Source of the DNA: Lepus europaeus
Lineage: Eukaryota > Chordata > Mammalia > Lagomorpha > Leporidae
DNA length: 64,000 nt
Assembly (NCBI RefSeq): GCF_033115175.1
Contig: NC_084850.1
Coordinates: 310,001 to 374,000, forward strand
Reading direction: 5' to 3'
The translations under genes and the position numbers were made by a program. Below, piece by piece: positions 1 through 11,195 of the stretch. The notes beneath the pieces were generated by a model that saw only the letters and a program-made list of their open reading frames with translations, ran no database searches and had not been told where the DNA came from. Each line of letters begins with the position of its first letter. Positions within the stretch are counted from its first letter, which is position 1.

Positions 1-62
1 GCCGGCGGCAGGGAGCACCCCCTCCACGAGACCCCCTCCCACTCCAAACTCAGCCCACTGAC

Positions 63-3000
63 CATGCCCCCTGGTAAGCGCCTGGAGCTCCTGGAGAGAG
101 GGGGAGGTGCAGCGCAGCTCGCCGGAGGGCAGCAGGGTGGCTTCACTCTCCGCTGCCTCCTCGAAGGCGCAGCTCACGCCCGCGCTGAGGTCTGGCACGT
201 TGCGCATGGCTACAGTCAGCTGGGGGAGGCAGAGGGTTCAGGGCAAGGCGTACCCCCGGCAGGGCTCACGCGGGCCCCGGCACACCTCCATGCCACTTAC
301 CTGCACCCCAGCTGATGTCACCGACACATTGTTGGGCCGCACGCGCACCTGGACGCACTTGCTCAGCTCCTCCGCAAAGCCACGTGGGGCTGAGGCACCC
401 GGACAGGCCCCTTCCCGGCAGCACCTGCGTGGAGTCAAGCCAGAGCTGTCCCAACACTGCCGCAAAGGGAAAGAGCAGGGGACGGCCTGCCCAGCTGACA
501 ATGCCAGGCAACAGCGTGCCTCAGCCTCATCCCCTGGGGTCTGAGTGACGTCACTCAGGGTGGAGGTTCCGCTCATTAGCTGGAGAAAGCAGAGCAGGAC
601 TGGAGGGGGAGGCTGCCAGGGCGCAGCTGGGGAGAAGTGGGCACGACACATGGGACTGGCTCCTGCCTGGCGGGCCCACTCCTCCCGGATCCCTGCAGCT
701 CCACAGAGCCTGCGCCTGCTGCCCTCACCTGTGCTGTAGCACACACCAGCCGCAGTGTGGGTCTCCTGAGCCCAGGCAGGCCTCACAGCTCAGGTACTGC
801 TCACAGGTCTCCACCGGGAGCTGGCTCACCTGGGGACAGCCACACGTCAGCACCCGGCGCACGCCCGCCCCCTCACCCACCGCCACCCACCGCGGGCCCA
901 CCTGCTTCTCACTCAGGAGGTAGATATGCCGATGGTCAGGGCTGAAGAGCAGGTCCCGCAGGATGGGGCTGCCGTCCACCACGGGGACCGTCTCATAGAG
1001 GTGGGCATCCTGGGAGCTGTCGACCCGCACCTGAGCCACAAGACCAGCCTGAGGCCATTGCAGCTGCCTGCGCCCAGGCCACCCTCCTCCTGGGCTAGGG
1101 ACTTTCTAGCTGCTGGGAGAGCTGAAGTCAGGGCCTGGTTAGGCTCAGCACTGGGACTGCAGAGGCCAAGGGAAGGAGGGTGGGCGAAGAAACTGCTCCC
1201 AGGAGGTGGAGACAGCGAGAGTCATGTTGCTTAAAGCCAGGGGCACGGGGGAGCAGGGGTGACAGTGGATGACGGACTATGGGACTTTTAAGAATAATGA
1301 AAATGTCTTGGAATGAGACACTGGTAATGCTTGTACAGCACTGACTTTGGCGCTGCCCATGGCTGGGTGGCTGGACTGTAGGGAATGTGAGTGACAGCTT
1401 TTGCAACTGAAAGTTCCAGAAGCAGAGCAACCCGAGCACAGCATCTTCCTGCAGAAACCCTCCCCGGGGATCGCGCCCATTTGCCAAGACAGCCCTCGCC
1501 CTGACTGCTGTCCCTTCAGCACGTGTGAGCTCCCAAGAGCCCATCCCGCCTTCATGCCTGGCCAGCCCCAGTCGCCCCAGTCCCAGAGCAGACGGCTACA
1601 GCCCCGTCTCACTCCCCATGGGCAGAAGCACAGTCCCAGTGCCTGTGAGGGAAAGAACACGGATGTGGCTGAGGCTGGAGGGATGGCACGGAGTTAGCGG
1701 GGAGAGCGCCGGAGGCGAGTGTGGCCTGTGGCTGGCAGGCTAAGGAGCAGGGTGGCTGCTGGCACAGCATGCCGTGCTGTGTCTGCATCTGCTCCCTCAT
1801 CCTTCCAACTGAGGACCAAGCGATGGCAGCTCAGCCCCAGCCCCTGCTATCATGGCAGAGAGGGCCCGTAGGAGGTCGGGTGTCTAGTCGCGGGCCACAG
1901 TGGGGGCTGGCAGTGGCAAGCAGTTGAGGGGCTATCCGAAGAGCAGGGGAGGTGGCCCTTGCCCCATCCTCCAAGCCCTGTGCAGGGGGCTCCCAGGCCT
2001 TGTCCACACGCTCTGCCCCTCACCCCTGTCCCATATCTCAAGAGCCTGGCCTCACTGCCGCCTGTTCTTTTTTTTTTTTTTTTTAAACAGGCAGAGTGGA
2101 CAGTGAGAGAGAGAGAGAGACAGAGAGAAAGGTCTTCCTTTTGCCGTTGGTTCACCCTCCAATGGCCGCTGCGGCCGGCGCACTGCAGCCGGCCCACTGT
2201 GCTGATCCCAAGGCAGGAGCCAGGTCTTCTTCTGGTCTCCCATGGGGTGCAGGGCCCAAGGACTTGGGCCATCCTCCACTGCACTCCCTGGCCACAGCAG
2301 AGAGCTGGCCTGGAAGAGGGGCAACCGGGACAGAATCCGGCGCCCCCCATTGCCTATTCTAGTCCCAGCTATTCCACTTCTGATCCAGCTCTCTGCTGTG
2401 GCCTGGGAAAGCAGTAGAAGATGGCTCAAGTGCTTTTGGGGCCCCTGCACCTACATGGGAGACCTGGAAGAAGCTCCTTGCTCCTGGCTTCGGATCAGCA
2501 CAGCTCTGGCCGTGGTGGCCATTTGGGGAGTGAACCAGCGGATGGAAGATCTTTCTCTCTGTTTCTCCCTCTCGCTGTCTGTAACTCTACCTCTCAAATT
2601 TTAAAAACGAATCTTTAAAAGAGACTGGCTCCAGCCCCACACGAGAAGGGATCCCGGACCCACCTTTTTCAGACTGCCACTGCGTGTGCCAACGAACACC
2701 ACGGAGTGCTGGTGGTAGGTGTAGGCGGCCACGCTGGCCATGCCGTCGGTGCTGTCGGCCAGCAGGGGCAGCCCCTCGATCACGTGCAGGCCGCCCAGGG
2801 GCTGGTTCAGCACCAGCCCGCAGAAGTTGCCGTTGATCTGCATGGGCTGGTGAGACAGAGGACAGCAACTATGCCCCACGTGCCACCCTGACAGAGGCCG
2901 GCGGAGCCCATGTTCCACCACGGAGCAAGGTCTGGGACCCACAGGCCTGACGGCTTGCCCGGACCCCGTGGGACACTGGCAGCTGAGTGGGGGAGAGCAG

Positions 3001-4597
3001 GGAGGGGCACCGCCTGGGCCTGGTCGGTGGGGACAGGCTGGGAGGCTGTCACCAACAGGAGCGGCCAAGAGGGACAGCCGGGGGGAGGTGGCAGTCAACA
3101 AACAGCGTGCCGGGTAGAGACAGGAAGAAGAGGGAGGGCAGACAGAGCACGGGAGAGCTCCGACAAGGAGGCCAGGGCTCAGGGTGAAGCTGCCAGTCGT
3201 GGCACAACAGGGCCGGGCGCTCACCGTGTTGATGCAGGGCATCTCCTTGTTCAGCAGCCAGGGCAGGGCCAGCGTGCCCTCCCCACGGTAGCACGACTGG
3301 ATGCGGCGCCGGATGTGGGCGTTGATGTTGCTGAGGGTGAAGAGGCAGAGGATGGTCTGCCGCGGCGGGCTGGCCCGGTTCTTCTGGCCCTGAGAGAAGA
3401 TGGTGAAGAGCACGTCCTCGTCGGCCGGCACGCCCAGGGCCTGGGCCAGCAGCGGGCCGGGCTTGGCCAGGTGGGCGCTCTGTACCAGGCGGTACTCCAC
3501 GCCGTGCCAGGAACAGCCGATGGGGAACTCCACGTACGAGTAGAACTCGGAGTCGCCGGCGCACATGCGCACTATCTTGGACGTGAAGAATTTCTCGCCG
3601 GCTGTGTCCAGCAGCGTCTGCTGGGTATCCAGCTGCAACGTCAGGAAGTACACGAAGGAGGCGCTCACAAAGCCGTAGACGTAGTAGATGTCAAAGGCAG
3701 GGTACAAGGACAGCGTGTCTGAGGGGATCTTGATCTGCGAGGAGACAAACTCGTCCTGGTACACCTGGGGACCAAGCGGAAAGGACAGCACGGGGTGACA
3801 CCCTGGGCCCACTCTGCTCTCCTCGGGCACTCAGATGGCACCACCAGCCCAGGCCACAGAGGCATCCGAGGGCAGGGTGCCCGGCCTCTGCCGCTCTTCC
3901 ACACGGCAGTGACAGTAAGGGGCCAAGCCTCTGGAGCAGGGCTCGCCTCCGAGGGGCAGGAAGGAGGGAAGAGGAGGGGCCCGGCGCATGGCTCACCCAC
4001 CAGGCTGAACATGTCGGCGCTGTCCTCGTTGCTGATGAGCTTGCGGGAGCTCAGCGTGGGGAAGTACTCGGACTTGCCGTCGACCGCGGTGCCCACGAAC
4101 AGCTTGCTGGGCCCCTGGTCCTGCTCCACGATGACGCCAGCCATGGAGTCGGGCTCCTGTGCGCCCGACAGGTAGTGCTCCTTGCGGTGGTGCGGCTCCC
4201 CCAGCTTAAAGAGGTCGTCGAGGCGCAGGAACTGGCAGATGCCTTGCCACACACTGCCGCAGGCCACCAGGCGGCGGGCCGCATAGTCGATGAGCAGCAG
4301 CTTGTTCACGTTGTCTGCAGGTGCCAGGCGGTGGGCACACACGCGCATGCTGGGGGGCGGGTAGCAGTGAGCGTTGTCCTCCACGGGCCCGGTGACATGG
4401 GCCCGCAGCTCAGTCAGGTTAGAGGCCAGCTTGAAGACTCGGTTCACGGCACCCACGAACACCTCCCCAGTCACTCGGTGCACGGCCAGGTGAGTGAGCG
4501 TGGTGTCTGTCACCACAAAGGCTCGGAAGGACCTGGTGCTGCCCACGCCCCTGCCCACCGTGAGGAAGAACAGCAGGAGGAGGCAGGCAGTGGGCAT
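63..4597 (-). CDS. PLXNA3: Plexin-A3 (5' part, seven coding exons; gene continues beyond left edge)
   Basis: Single-pass transmembrane receptor for class 3 semaphorins with neuropilin co-receptors, acting in axon guidance at the plasma membrane. Coding exons on the minus strand: 4597-4001, 3764-3225, 2846-2664, 1030-902, 829-729, 424-301 and 219-63, all with GT/AG borders and consistent phase, giving about 610 residues of a protein of about 1870. The start at 4597 is followed by a leucine-rich signal peptide ([15 protein letters not shown]). Residues about 30-485 form the Sema domain ([20 protein letters not shown], then [10 protein letters not shown]). A cysteine-rich PSI module follows ([16 protein letters not shown]) and the first IPT-like segment begins in the last exon seen. 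The donor after the last exon is the less common GTCAGT. An untranslated exon lies upstream near 6.3-6.5 kb. The intracellular GAP domain lies outside the window. Identification rests on near-identity with recalled human PLXNA3. Confidence 0.97.
2068..2348 (-). mobile_element. C-type SINE, young subfamily, 5'-truncated
   Basis: It starts with a T-run (the A-tail on the minus strand) at 2068-2084, then the CT-rich/GA-rich tail block and the body carrying the diagnostic GCCGTTGGTTCACCCTCCA phrase. The head of the element is missing. It lies in the PLXNA3 intron between exons ending at 2664 and starting at 1030, and abuts the next SINE. Confidence 0.85.
2349..2620 (+). mobile_element. C-type SINE, older subfamily, lacking its head
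   Basis: Carries the typical body (GATCCAGCTCTCTGCTGTGG, then GGGGAGTGAACCAGCGGATG) and ends in a CT-rich block with a degenerate tail near 2600. Intronic in PLXNA3, in opposite orientation to the adjoining element. Confidence 0.85.
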
Positions 4598-4623
4598 GGC
4601 CGGCAGCTGCACCCGGGACAGGC
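4598..4623 (-). other. PLXNA3: PLXNA3 5'UTR part of exon 2
   Basis: The 26 bases between the acceptor AG (minus strand, at 4625-4624, preceded by a pyrimidine-rich tract) and the start codon at 4597. The upstream sequence stays open in frame as far as 4678, but that extension crosses the acceptor and is intronic, so 4597 is preferred as the start. Confidence 0.75.
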
Positions 4624-6316
4624 CTGAGGAGAGAATGGCAATGGGAGGCGCAGGGCCAGGGCCCAAGCCCCGGGCCACCCTCCTCCTGGGGACACGCGGC
4701 CCAGGGTTGAGCTCCGTGCCTCAGAGAGCCAGAGCCCCAGATGGTGACAGCGGCTGGGAGAGGAGGGGCCTCCACCAAAGCACATGAGTGAGCAGCAGGC
4801 GCAAGCAGGCCTGGGGGCCATCAATCATCCCCCACCCGGGGCTGCTAGGCCACACCCAAGGGGGGGGGCAGCGGAGGCAGACGCATGGGAGCTTCTCCTG
4901 CAACTCAGATCCCCAGTACCACCTCCCACAGCTCAGGGTGGCCTGCTGCCCAGAAGAGCAACGATGGGGAAGCCCCAGGCCACAGAGATACCCGGCAATC
5001 ACAACCAGGCGGGATGGGGGGGTGGGCTGCACTGGCCCCCAGAAGCCCTGCACAGGGGTCTGGGAAATCAAGACCTCAGGCTGAACCCCCAGCCACATCT
5101 CCCGCTCCCGGCTCCCGGCCGCAGCTGCCTCCTGGCCCCGAGGGCCTCAGCTGGCTGTCCAGGAGCCTTCTGTCTGGGCTGCCCGCTGCAACACAAAGCC
5201 GAGTGGCGCCTGCCCCCACGGCCATGCGCTGAGACAGACGTAAGTCAAGCTTCGCTCAGGCACAGTCAGGCTGATGCCCAGGCAGTCCTGTGCAGCTCTC
5301 CTCTGAGATCCAGAGGTTAGCTGGCGAAGGGAAGGTGGAGGGAGTCCCAGGAGCCTTGTGGAAGGGAGTAACACCCCCCAATAGAATCAAGGCCTTGGGG
5401 AGATGGGGTGGGGACCACAGGGACAGTGCAGGGACTGGCACTTCGCCCCCAGGCCACACCCAGCCAGTCCCAGGCTGCAAAGACAGCAGAGCAGTGTCGT
5501 GGCAGCCAGCGGGGCAGGCTCAGTGCCGATCTCTCGGCGCCTAAACCCCAAGGGAGACAGAAGGTTCTCAGCTTGGGAGGGTGCAAGGAACCAAACCAAG
5601 GGAGCACAAAAGAGAGAAAGGGGGAAAAAATGCATCTGCTAGAACAGGGGGCAGGCCCAGCTTGAAACTGCAAAGTTTCAGCTTGGATTGATCATCTCTG
5701 GGGCTCTTTTGTCAGGCCTGCCTCCTGGAGCCGTAATGCAACAGCCGGAGAAGAAAGGAAGGAAGGCGAAGGAGAAGGCTGCTTGCACCCTACCCTCACC
5801 TCCTCCAATCCCCACAGGAAGATAAGCCTGACAACAGGCTAGGGTCAGGACAGGAGGGAGATCTAGAGCCCAAGACAACCCCCTGCATCCCCACCCCCAC
5901 CCCTAGTTAAGTGCTAACCTCGGGCATCACAGGCACTCCCAGCCCCTCTGCTACAGCCCTGCCAGTGGTGAGCCCAGAATGAGGCCAGCCCCTGCACAGA
6001 GATGCTCAGAGAGAGACATGCGGCCGGCGCAAGCACCCAAAGCTCCCCGCCGTGCTCCTGGCCAGGGTTAACCCTCAGCAGACCTGTGGAGACCTCAATG
6101 GATTGGGGTGCCACAAAGGGTCCTGTTAGACCGAGAGTGGGCTCTTGTTGGCCATCCCTACCTGCGCAGCACGGCAGAGGGTCAAACAGACCCGCGTCAG
6201 AGGGACAAGAACAGGGTCTAACCCCAGCAAGCCCGACCTGAACCCCCGGACTGCCCGAGCCCTGAGACCCCCAGCGGGTTCCCCCCGCACGGGCAGGGGG
6301 CACGGAGGCCACTTAC
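4624..6316. other. PLXNA3 intron 1, no further gene seen
   Basis: GC-rich intronic DNA between the untranslated exon and the first coding exon. I find no SINE, no RNA gene and no convincing extra exon. Open frames here lack coding character. Confidence 0.6.
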
Positions 6317-6480
6317 CTGTCCCTCCGCCGCCGCTGGCTTCGGGTGGCCGCCCGCTGGCCACGTGGACGCGCCCCTGAGCCCCACACTGGCCCCGCTGGC
6401 GCGCCCCCGCTACCTCGCCTCGCGCCCAGCGCCTGGCGCCCTGCGCGCGCCGCCGCCACCGCCCACACACTGGGCCGGCC
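6317..6480 (-). other. PLXNA3: Probable PLXNA3 non-coding exon 1
   Basis: A perfect CAG|GTAAGT donor on the minus strand has its exon side ending at 6317, inside a GC-rich, CpG-rich block. It is the only strong donor of this kind upstream of the coding exon, and human PLXNA3 also begins with an untranslated exon. The 5' end is a guess because the transcription start cannot be read from sequence. Confidence 0.6.
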
Positions 6481-6930
6481 CGCGCCAGCCGGGGCCTTTT
6501 AAGTCCGGACCGTACCACCGCGCTGGGCGGGGGCGCCCGAGTGGCAGCAAGCATGGGCGTTCCTTCCCGGGGCTAAGGGGCCCGGCACGCAGCGCCGGCC
6601 CCCAAAAGGCCGCGGGGGATCCCTACCCACGGATCCGATTCCCTTCGCTTAATGGCCGTGTCCTCGTTACGAGCCTCTCAAGCCCCCCAGCTCCCCGCCC
6701 TCTGCCTTGGGCGACCCTGGAACCCGCGCGCGCCCGCGCCACACCCCCCTCGGGCCTGGGGCGCGCGGCCGCCCCGCCCCGTCGAGGCGATCGGAGGTGT
6801 GCCTGGGGCCACCTGCTGCCGCTGCGCGGCCTCCTTGTCCTGACCGCCCAGGTGCTTGCCAGCCGAAGCCTCCCGTTCGGTTCCAAGCTCAGCCCTTCGC
6901 CCAGTTGGCCACCACGACCCGGTATCACGG
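6317..6930 (-). promoter_or_regulatory. PLXNA3: CpG-island promoter region of PLXNA3
   Basis: Dense CpG dinucleotides and GC-box-like runs (for example the GGCCGCCCCGCCCC stretch near 6766-6780) surround the untranslated exon. CpG density falls abruptly near 6930, where the L1 relic begins. The exact start site is not visible. Confidence 0.55.
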
Positions 6931-7295
6931 GCTTTCATTGCCTTGGTTTCTTTCTCCTTTTCTTTTTAAACAATCTTATGGAGATACAGCTTAGCTACAT
7001 GTCACCCATTGTAAATGTACAATTCAATAGGAGCCATGGGCAACTATGGCCAGTATCTAATACCAGAACATTTCTGTCATCCCCCAAAGAAATCCTGTAC
7101 CTGTTAACCTCCACTCGCCATTGCCCCTTAACCCAGCTCCTGGCAACCACTTGTGTACTTTCTGGCTATGTGTTTCTCAGTTCTGGACATCTGAAATAAA
7201 CGCAATCGTGCAATGTGTTTGTGTCTTCTTTCACTTTGTATAGGTTCGCCCATGTTGTACCCATGATCACTCATGGATCAAGAATCCATTTTACC

Positions 7296-7354
7296 TTTCT
7301 GTCTCTCTCTCTCTCTCACTGTCCACTCTGCCTGTCAAAAAAAAAAAAAAAAGA
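7296..7354 (+). mobile_element. Very short 5'-truncated young C-type SINE (tail end only)
   Basis: Only the terminal CT-rich block, the TGTCCACTCTGCCTGTC phrase and a long A-run are present. Similar flanks (AGAATCCATTT and AGACTCCATTT) suggest a target-site duplication with one mismatch, so this is probably a genuine truncated insertion into the L1 relic. Confidence 0.65.
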
Positions 7355-7363
7355 CTCCATTTC

Positions 7364-7700
7364 TGGGGCCACCGCTGTAGCACAGTGGGTTAAAGCCCTG
7401 GCCTGCAGCGCCAGCATCCTATATGGGCACTGGCTATGGATCCAGCTCTCTACTGTGGCCTGGGAAAGCAGTGGAGGATGGCCCAACTCCTTGGGCCCCT
7501 GCACCCGCGTGGGAGACCAGGAAGAAGCTCCTGGCTCCTGGCTTCAGATCAGCTCAGCTCTGGCCATTGCAGCCATTTGGGGAGTGAACTAGTGGATGAA
7601 ATACTCTTTCTCTCACTCTCTCTCTCTCTCTCTTCTTTCTCTCTGCCTCTGCCTCTCTGTAGCTCCACCTTTCAAAAATAAATAAATAAAAATAAATGTT
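7364..7700 (+). mobile_element. C-type SINE, full-length, plus
   Basis: Head GGGGCCACCGCTGTAGCACA, tRNA-like body, CT-rich block and AATAAATAAATAAAA-type tail, inserted in the L1 relic. Confidence 0.9.
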
Positions 7701-7747
7701 AAAAAAAGACCATTTCTTTGTTATGACCAAATAATATGGCATTGTGT

Positions 7748-8065
7748 GGGTTTGGCATGGTGGCACAGTGGGTTAAGCCACCACTTGTGGTGCTTGCGAT
7801 GCTTGCAATGCACATTGGACTGCCGTTTCCAGTCCCAGCTACTCTGCTACCAATTCAACATTCCTGCTAATTCATCTGGATAGGCAGCAAATGACGGCCC
7901 AAGTCCTTGGGCCCCTGCCACCCACATGTGAGACCCCAGTGGAGTTCCTGGCTCCTGGCTTTGGCTTGGCCCAGCCCTGGCCATTATAACCATCTGAGGA
8001 GTGAACCAGTGGATGGAAAATATCTTTATGTGCCTTTTGAATAATTAAATAATAAGTCTTTCCCA
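7748..8065 (+). mobile_element. C-type SINE, diverged, plus
   Basis: Recognisable head (GTGGCACAGTGGGTTAAGCC) and body (GAGTGAACCAGTGGATGGAA), but clearly more diverged than its neighbours; inserted in the L1 relic. Confidence 0.8.
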
Positions 8066-8204
8066 AAAAATTCCATTCATGCATAGACCACATTTTATTT
8101 ATCCAATGGGCATATATTCTGGTAGTTTACACCTTGTGCCCTCCAACAGTGTATGAGGGTTCCAGTTTCTCCACATACTCTCTAATACTTAAAAAGATTC
8201 ATTT

Positions 8205-8508
8205 TAGGGGCCAGTGCTGTGGTGTAGCGGGTAAAGCTGCCGCCTGCAGTGCCGGCATCTCATATGGGTGCCAGTTCAAGTCCTGGCTGCTCCACTTCCA
8301 ATCCAGCTCTCTGCTATGGCCTGGGAAAGCAGAAGATGGTCCAAGTCCTTGAGCCCCTGCAGCCACGTGGGAGACCCGAAAGAAGCTCCTGGCTCCTGGC
8401 TTTGGATTGGCTCAGCTCCAGTCGTTGTGACCAATTGAGTTGTGAACTAGAGGATGGAAGACCTCTCTCTCTCTCTGCCTTTTCTTCTCTGTGTAACTCT
8501 TTCAAATA
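8205..8508 (+). mobile_element. C-type SINE, plus (left arm of an inverted pair)
   Basis: Head GGGGCCAGTGCTGTGGTGTA to tail TTTCAAATAA. Its tail joins directly to the tail of the next, oppositely oriented copy. Confidence 0.9.
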
Positions 8509-8830
8509 AATTTTTATTTATTTGAAAGACAGAGTTACAGAGAGAGGTAGAGCCAGAGAGAGAGAGACATCTTCCATCCGTTGATTCACTCCACAATTGG
8601 CTGCAATGGCCGGAGCTGCACCGATCCAAATCCAGGAGCCAGGTGCTTCTTCCAGGTCTCCCACACAGGTGCAGGGGTCCAGGGACTTGGGCCATCTTCT
8701 ACTGCTTTCCCAGGACATAGCAGAGAGCTGGATTGAAGTAGAGCAGCCGGGTCTTGAACCGGTGCCCATATGGGATGTAGGCACTGCAGGCGGCAGCTTT
8801 ACCCACTACACCACAGCACCAACCCCCCCC
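8509..8830 (-). mobile_element. C-type SINE, minus (right arm of an inverted pair)
   Basis: Begins with TTTTTATTTATTTGAAAGAC and ends in CCACAGCACCAACCCC plus a C-run, that is, a full-length copy on the minus strand. Confidence 0.9.
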
Positions 8831-9145
8831 CCCATACTTCTTAATGTTTAGTATTTTTATTATTATTACAATGTTCATACCCCTGGGACAAAGGTTACCT
8901 CATTGCAGTTCTGCTTCCCATTTCTTTGTTGACTAATGATGTTGACCACCTTTTCATAGCATTAGCGGCCATTTCTATGTCCTCTTTAGAGAAATGTCTG
9001 ACTCCTTTGCCTATTTTTCACTGGCATTTTCTGTTGTTGAAATAGAGAAGTGTTATATATTCTGAGTATTCATCCTTTGTTAGATATTTACTTTACTATA
9101 TATATATGATTTTCTCTCATTTTGTGAATTCCCTTTTCACTTTTT

Positions 9146-9446
9146 TTTTTAAAGATTTATTTATTTATTTGAAAGTCAGAGAGGTCCTCCATCCGCTGGT
9201 TCACTCCCCAGATGGCTGAAATGGCTGGGTCTGAGCTAGGCTGAAGCCAGGAGCCCAGAACTCCATCGAGGTCTCCCACGTGGGTGCAGGGGCCCAAGTA
9301 CTTGGACCATCCTCCACTGCTTTCCTAGGTGCATTATCAAGGAGCTGGATCAGAAGTGGAGGAGGTGAGACTTGACCCAGCGCTCTGATATGAGATGCTG
9401 GCAAATCAGGTGGCAGCTTAACCCACTGCACCACATCAGCAATCCC
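9146..9446 (-). mobile_element. C-type SINE, minus
   Basis: T-run and TTTATTTATTTGAAAGTCAG tail, body present, head degenerate near 9440; in the L1 relic. Confidence 0.85.
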
Positions 9447-9811
9447 ACCTACTTGTGCTTTTGTTTGATAAATCATTGCTTAATCCCAGATCACAACAAT
9501 GTACACATATGTTTACATCTAAACTCTTTATGGTATTAAGCCTTAAACTTAGGTCTCTGATCCATTTGGACCTATTTTCTATATATGTGAGGCTGTGGTC
9601 CAAGTTTCTTCTTTTGCATGTGGATATCTAGTTGTCCTAGAGAGACTGTTGGTTCTCAGTTAAGCGGTCTGGGCTTTCTCCTGGAAAACCCAGACTTCAG
9701 ATGTCTGTGTTTGTTTCTGAGCTCTCATTTCTGTCCCAGTGATCCTTACACCACACCACACGGTCTTGATCACTGTAGCTTTACCTTAAGTGTTCAAACT
9801 AGGAAGTATGA

Positions 9812-9990
9812 AGCCAGGAGCTTCTTCTGGGTCTCCCACATGAGTCCAAGCATTTGGGCCATCTTTCACTGCCTTCCCAGGTCATAAGCAGGTTGCTGGA
9901 TTGGAAGTGGAACAGCTGGGACTCTAACTGCCACTACACAAGATGCCACTGTCACACACAGCACCTTAACCCCCTGCACATCAGTCCCAG
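9812..9990 (-). mobile_element. C-type SINE fragment, minus
   Basis: Only the head-proximal half (AGCCAGGAGCTTCTTCTGGG onward) is recognisable, at the distal edge of the L1 relic. Confidence 0.7.
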
Positions 9991-11044
9991 CTCATTTTGC
10001 TATGCAAACTTTTGTGGATGAAAAATGAAAACTCTACATTAAAGGTTAATGCCACGGAGATAGCATGTGTGCCGTCTCAGCTCAGCACACGTCCCTGGGA
10101 CTCCAAGCCTGGGCGGGGACTCAGCAGGGAGGCCAGGTGCAGCCGGGTCATCAGGGGGCTTATTTTCCAGAAGCAGCAGGGCTGACGCTGGCTCCTTCAG
10201 AGACCACCCACCAGCGCCTAAGCCGACTGGGCTGTCGTGGCTTCTCAAAGGCAGGAAGGGGTTGGCACAAAGGAACAGGGGATCCCCTCCTAGGCTCCTG
10301 GGACCCACTGAAGGCCTGGCCTCCCCAACCTCTTCTCTCTTCCAAGTAACTCCAGATGGCCCTGCCTCCAGCACAGGGCCAGGAACCTGAGAGAGTGCCC
10401 AGCTGCCAGCCAGGCCTCCCCGGCCACGGCTGAATGGGACTCAAGGCTTCCGCCCCAAAGTCCACTGCCCACCACCGCCGATTCTGCACACTGGTTAGGG
10501 ACGTTGGGCCAGACTGCGAGCTGAGGGCCTCCCCACTGCTCACAGGCTGTCCCTCCTCTCTGCCTGACCACAGACAAGGGGAGGAAGGCTTGCAGCAGGG
10601 AGCTGTCAGCTCACCTTCCTCAGCCCCCTAAGCCACGCCTCCCTGCCTCAGCTTACTCAAAAACTGGCACAGTGAGGGGCCACAGCTTCTGGCCCTGGGG
10701 GCACAGAACACACCCCTCAAGCTGGTTCCTGTACCTGAGTCGCACCTGCCGTCTCAGGTAGGCACAGCACCCACAGCAGCTGAGACCACCACTTCCCCTC
10801 CTGCCCTTCCTGCCAAACACATACTTTCTCCCCAGACATGTATAAGCCATCCACCCCGGAGAGACCGGAAGTAGGCCAGGGGTGGCCGAGGCCCGGGGGA
10901 GCAGGGTGGGGGGGAAGGCGACACTGCACGCCACCAGGACTGCACGGTGCCCGGTGACGAAGTGCTGGGTTTACAGGTAGATTTCACCGCAGGAGAGGAA
11001 GTTGCCAAACAAAACACACTTTCCCACAGTGCACCTGCTCCAAC
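9991..11044. other. Spacer downstream of FAM50A, nothing recognised
   Basis: GC-rich unique-looking DNA between the L1 relic and the FAM50A 3' end. I see no repeat, RNA gene or conserved exon in it. Confidence 0.5.
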
Positions 11045-11195
11045 TCTGACAAGTGCATTCTTTTTATTGTAAAAGAGAAAGGCAGAGAATGACGCTGCCA
11101 GGGTTGGGATAGCCAGACGTCCGGAGCCACGACGACACAGCGGTGCGCCAGGGGAGGCCGAAGGGGAGCCGAGACCACGCCACCTCCCAGGATGC
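11045..11195 (-). terminator. FAM50A: FAM50A 3'UTR and polyadenylation signal
   Basis: A short untranslated tail follows the stop codon. AATAAA lies on the minus strand at 11068-11063, so cleavage is expected near 11045. Confidence 0.8.

Larger units (their letters stand above)
6970..9815 (-). mobile_element. Old L1 (LINE-1) relic, 3' part, split by several SINEs
   Basis: Read on the minus strand, pieces at about 6970-7290, 7700-7745, 8065-8195, 8835-9140 and 9446-9815 follow the order of an L1M-type element from late ORF2 (an antisense phrase near 9612, TTTTGCATGTGGATATCTAG, is typical of this region) to its 3' untranslated end (near 7010-7200). SINE insertions separate the pieces. High divergence implies a pre-lagomorph age. 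Family assignment is from remembered consensus phrases. Confidence 0.7.

Noticed and set aside
2910-3722. Long plus-strand open frame (270 aa) across PLXNA3 exon 3
   Set aside because: It is the antisense shadow of a highly conserved GC-rich exon; no domain and no independent support.
6363-7199. Plus-strand open frame of 278 aa in the PLXNA3 CpG island
   Set aside because: Proline/arginine-rich translation typical of CpG islands, and it runs into L1 sequence.
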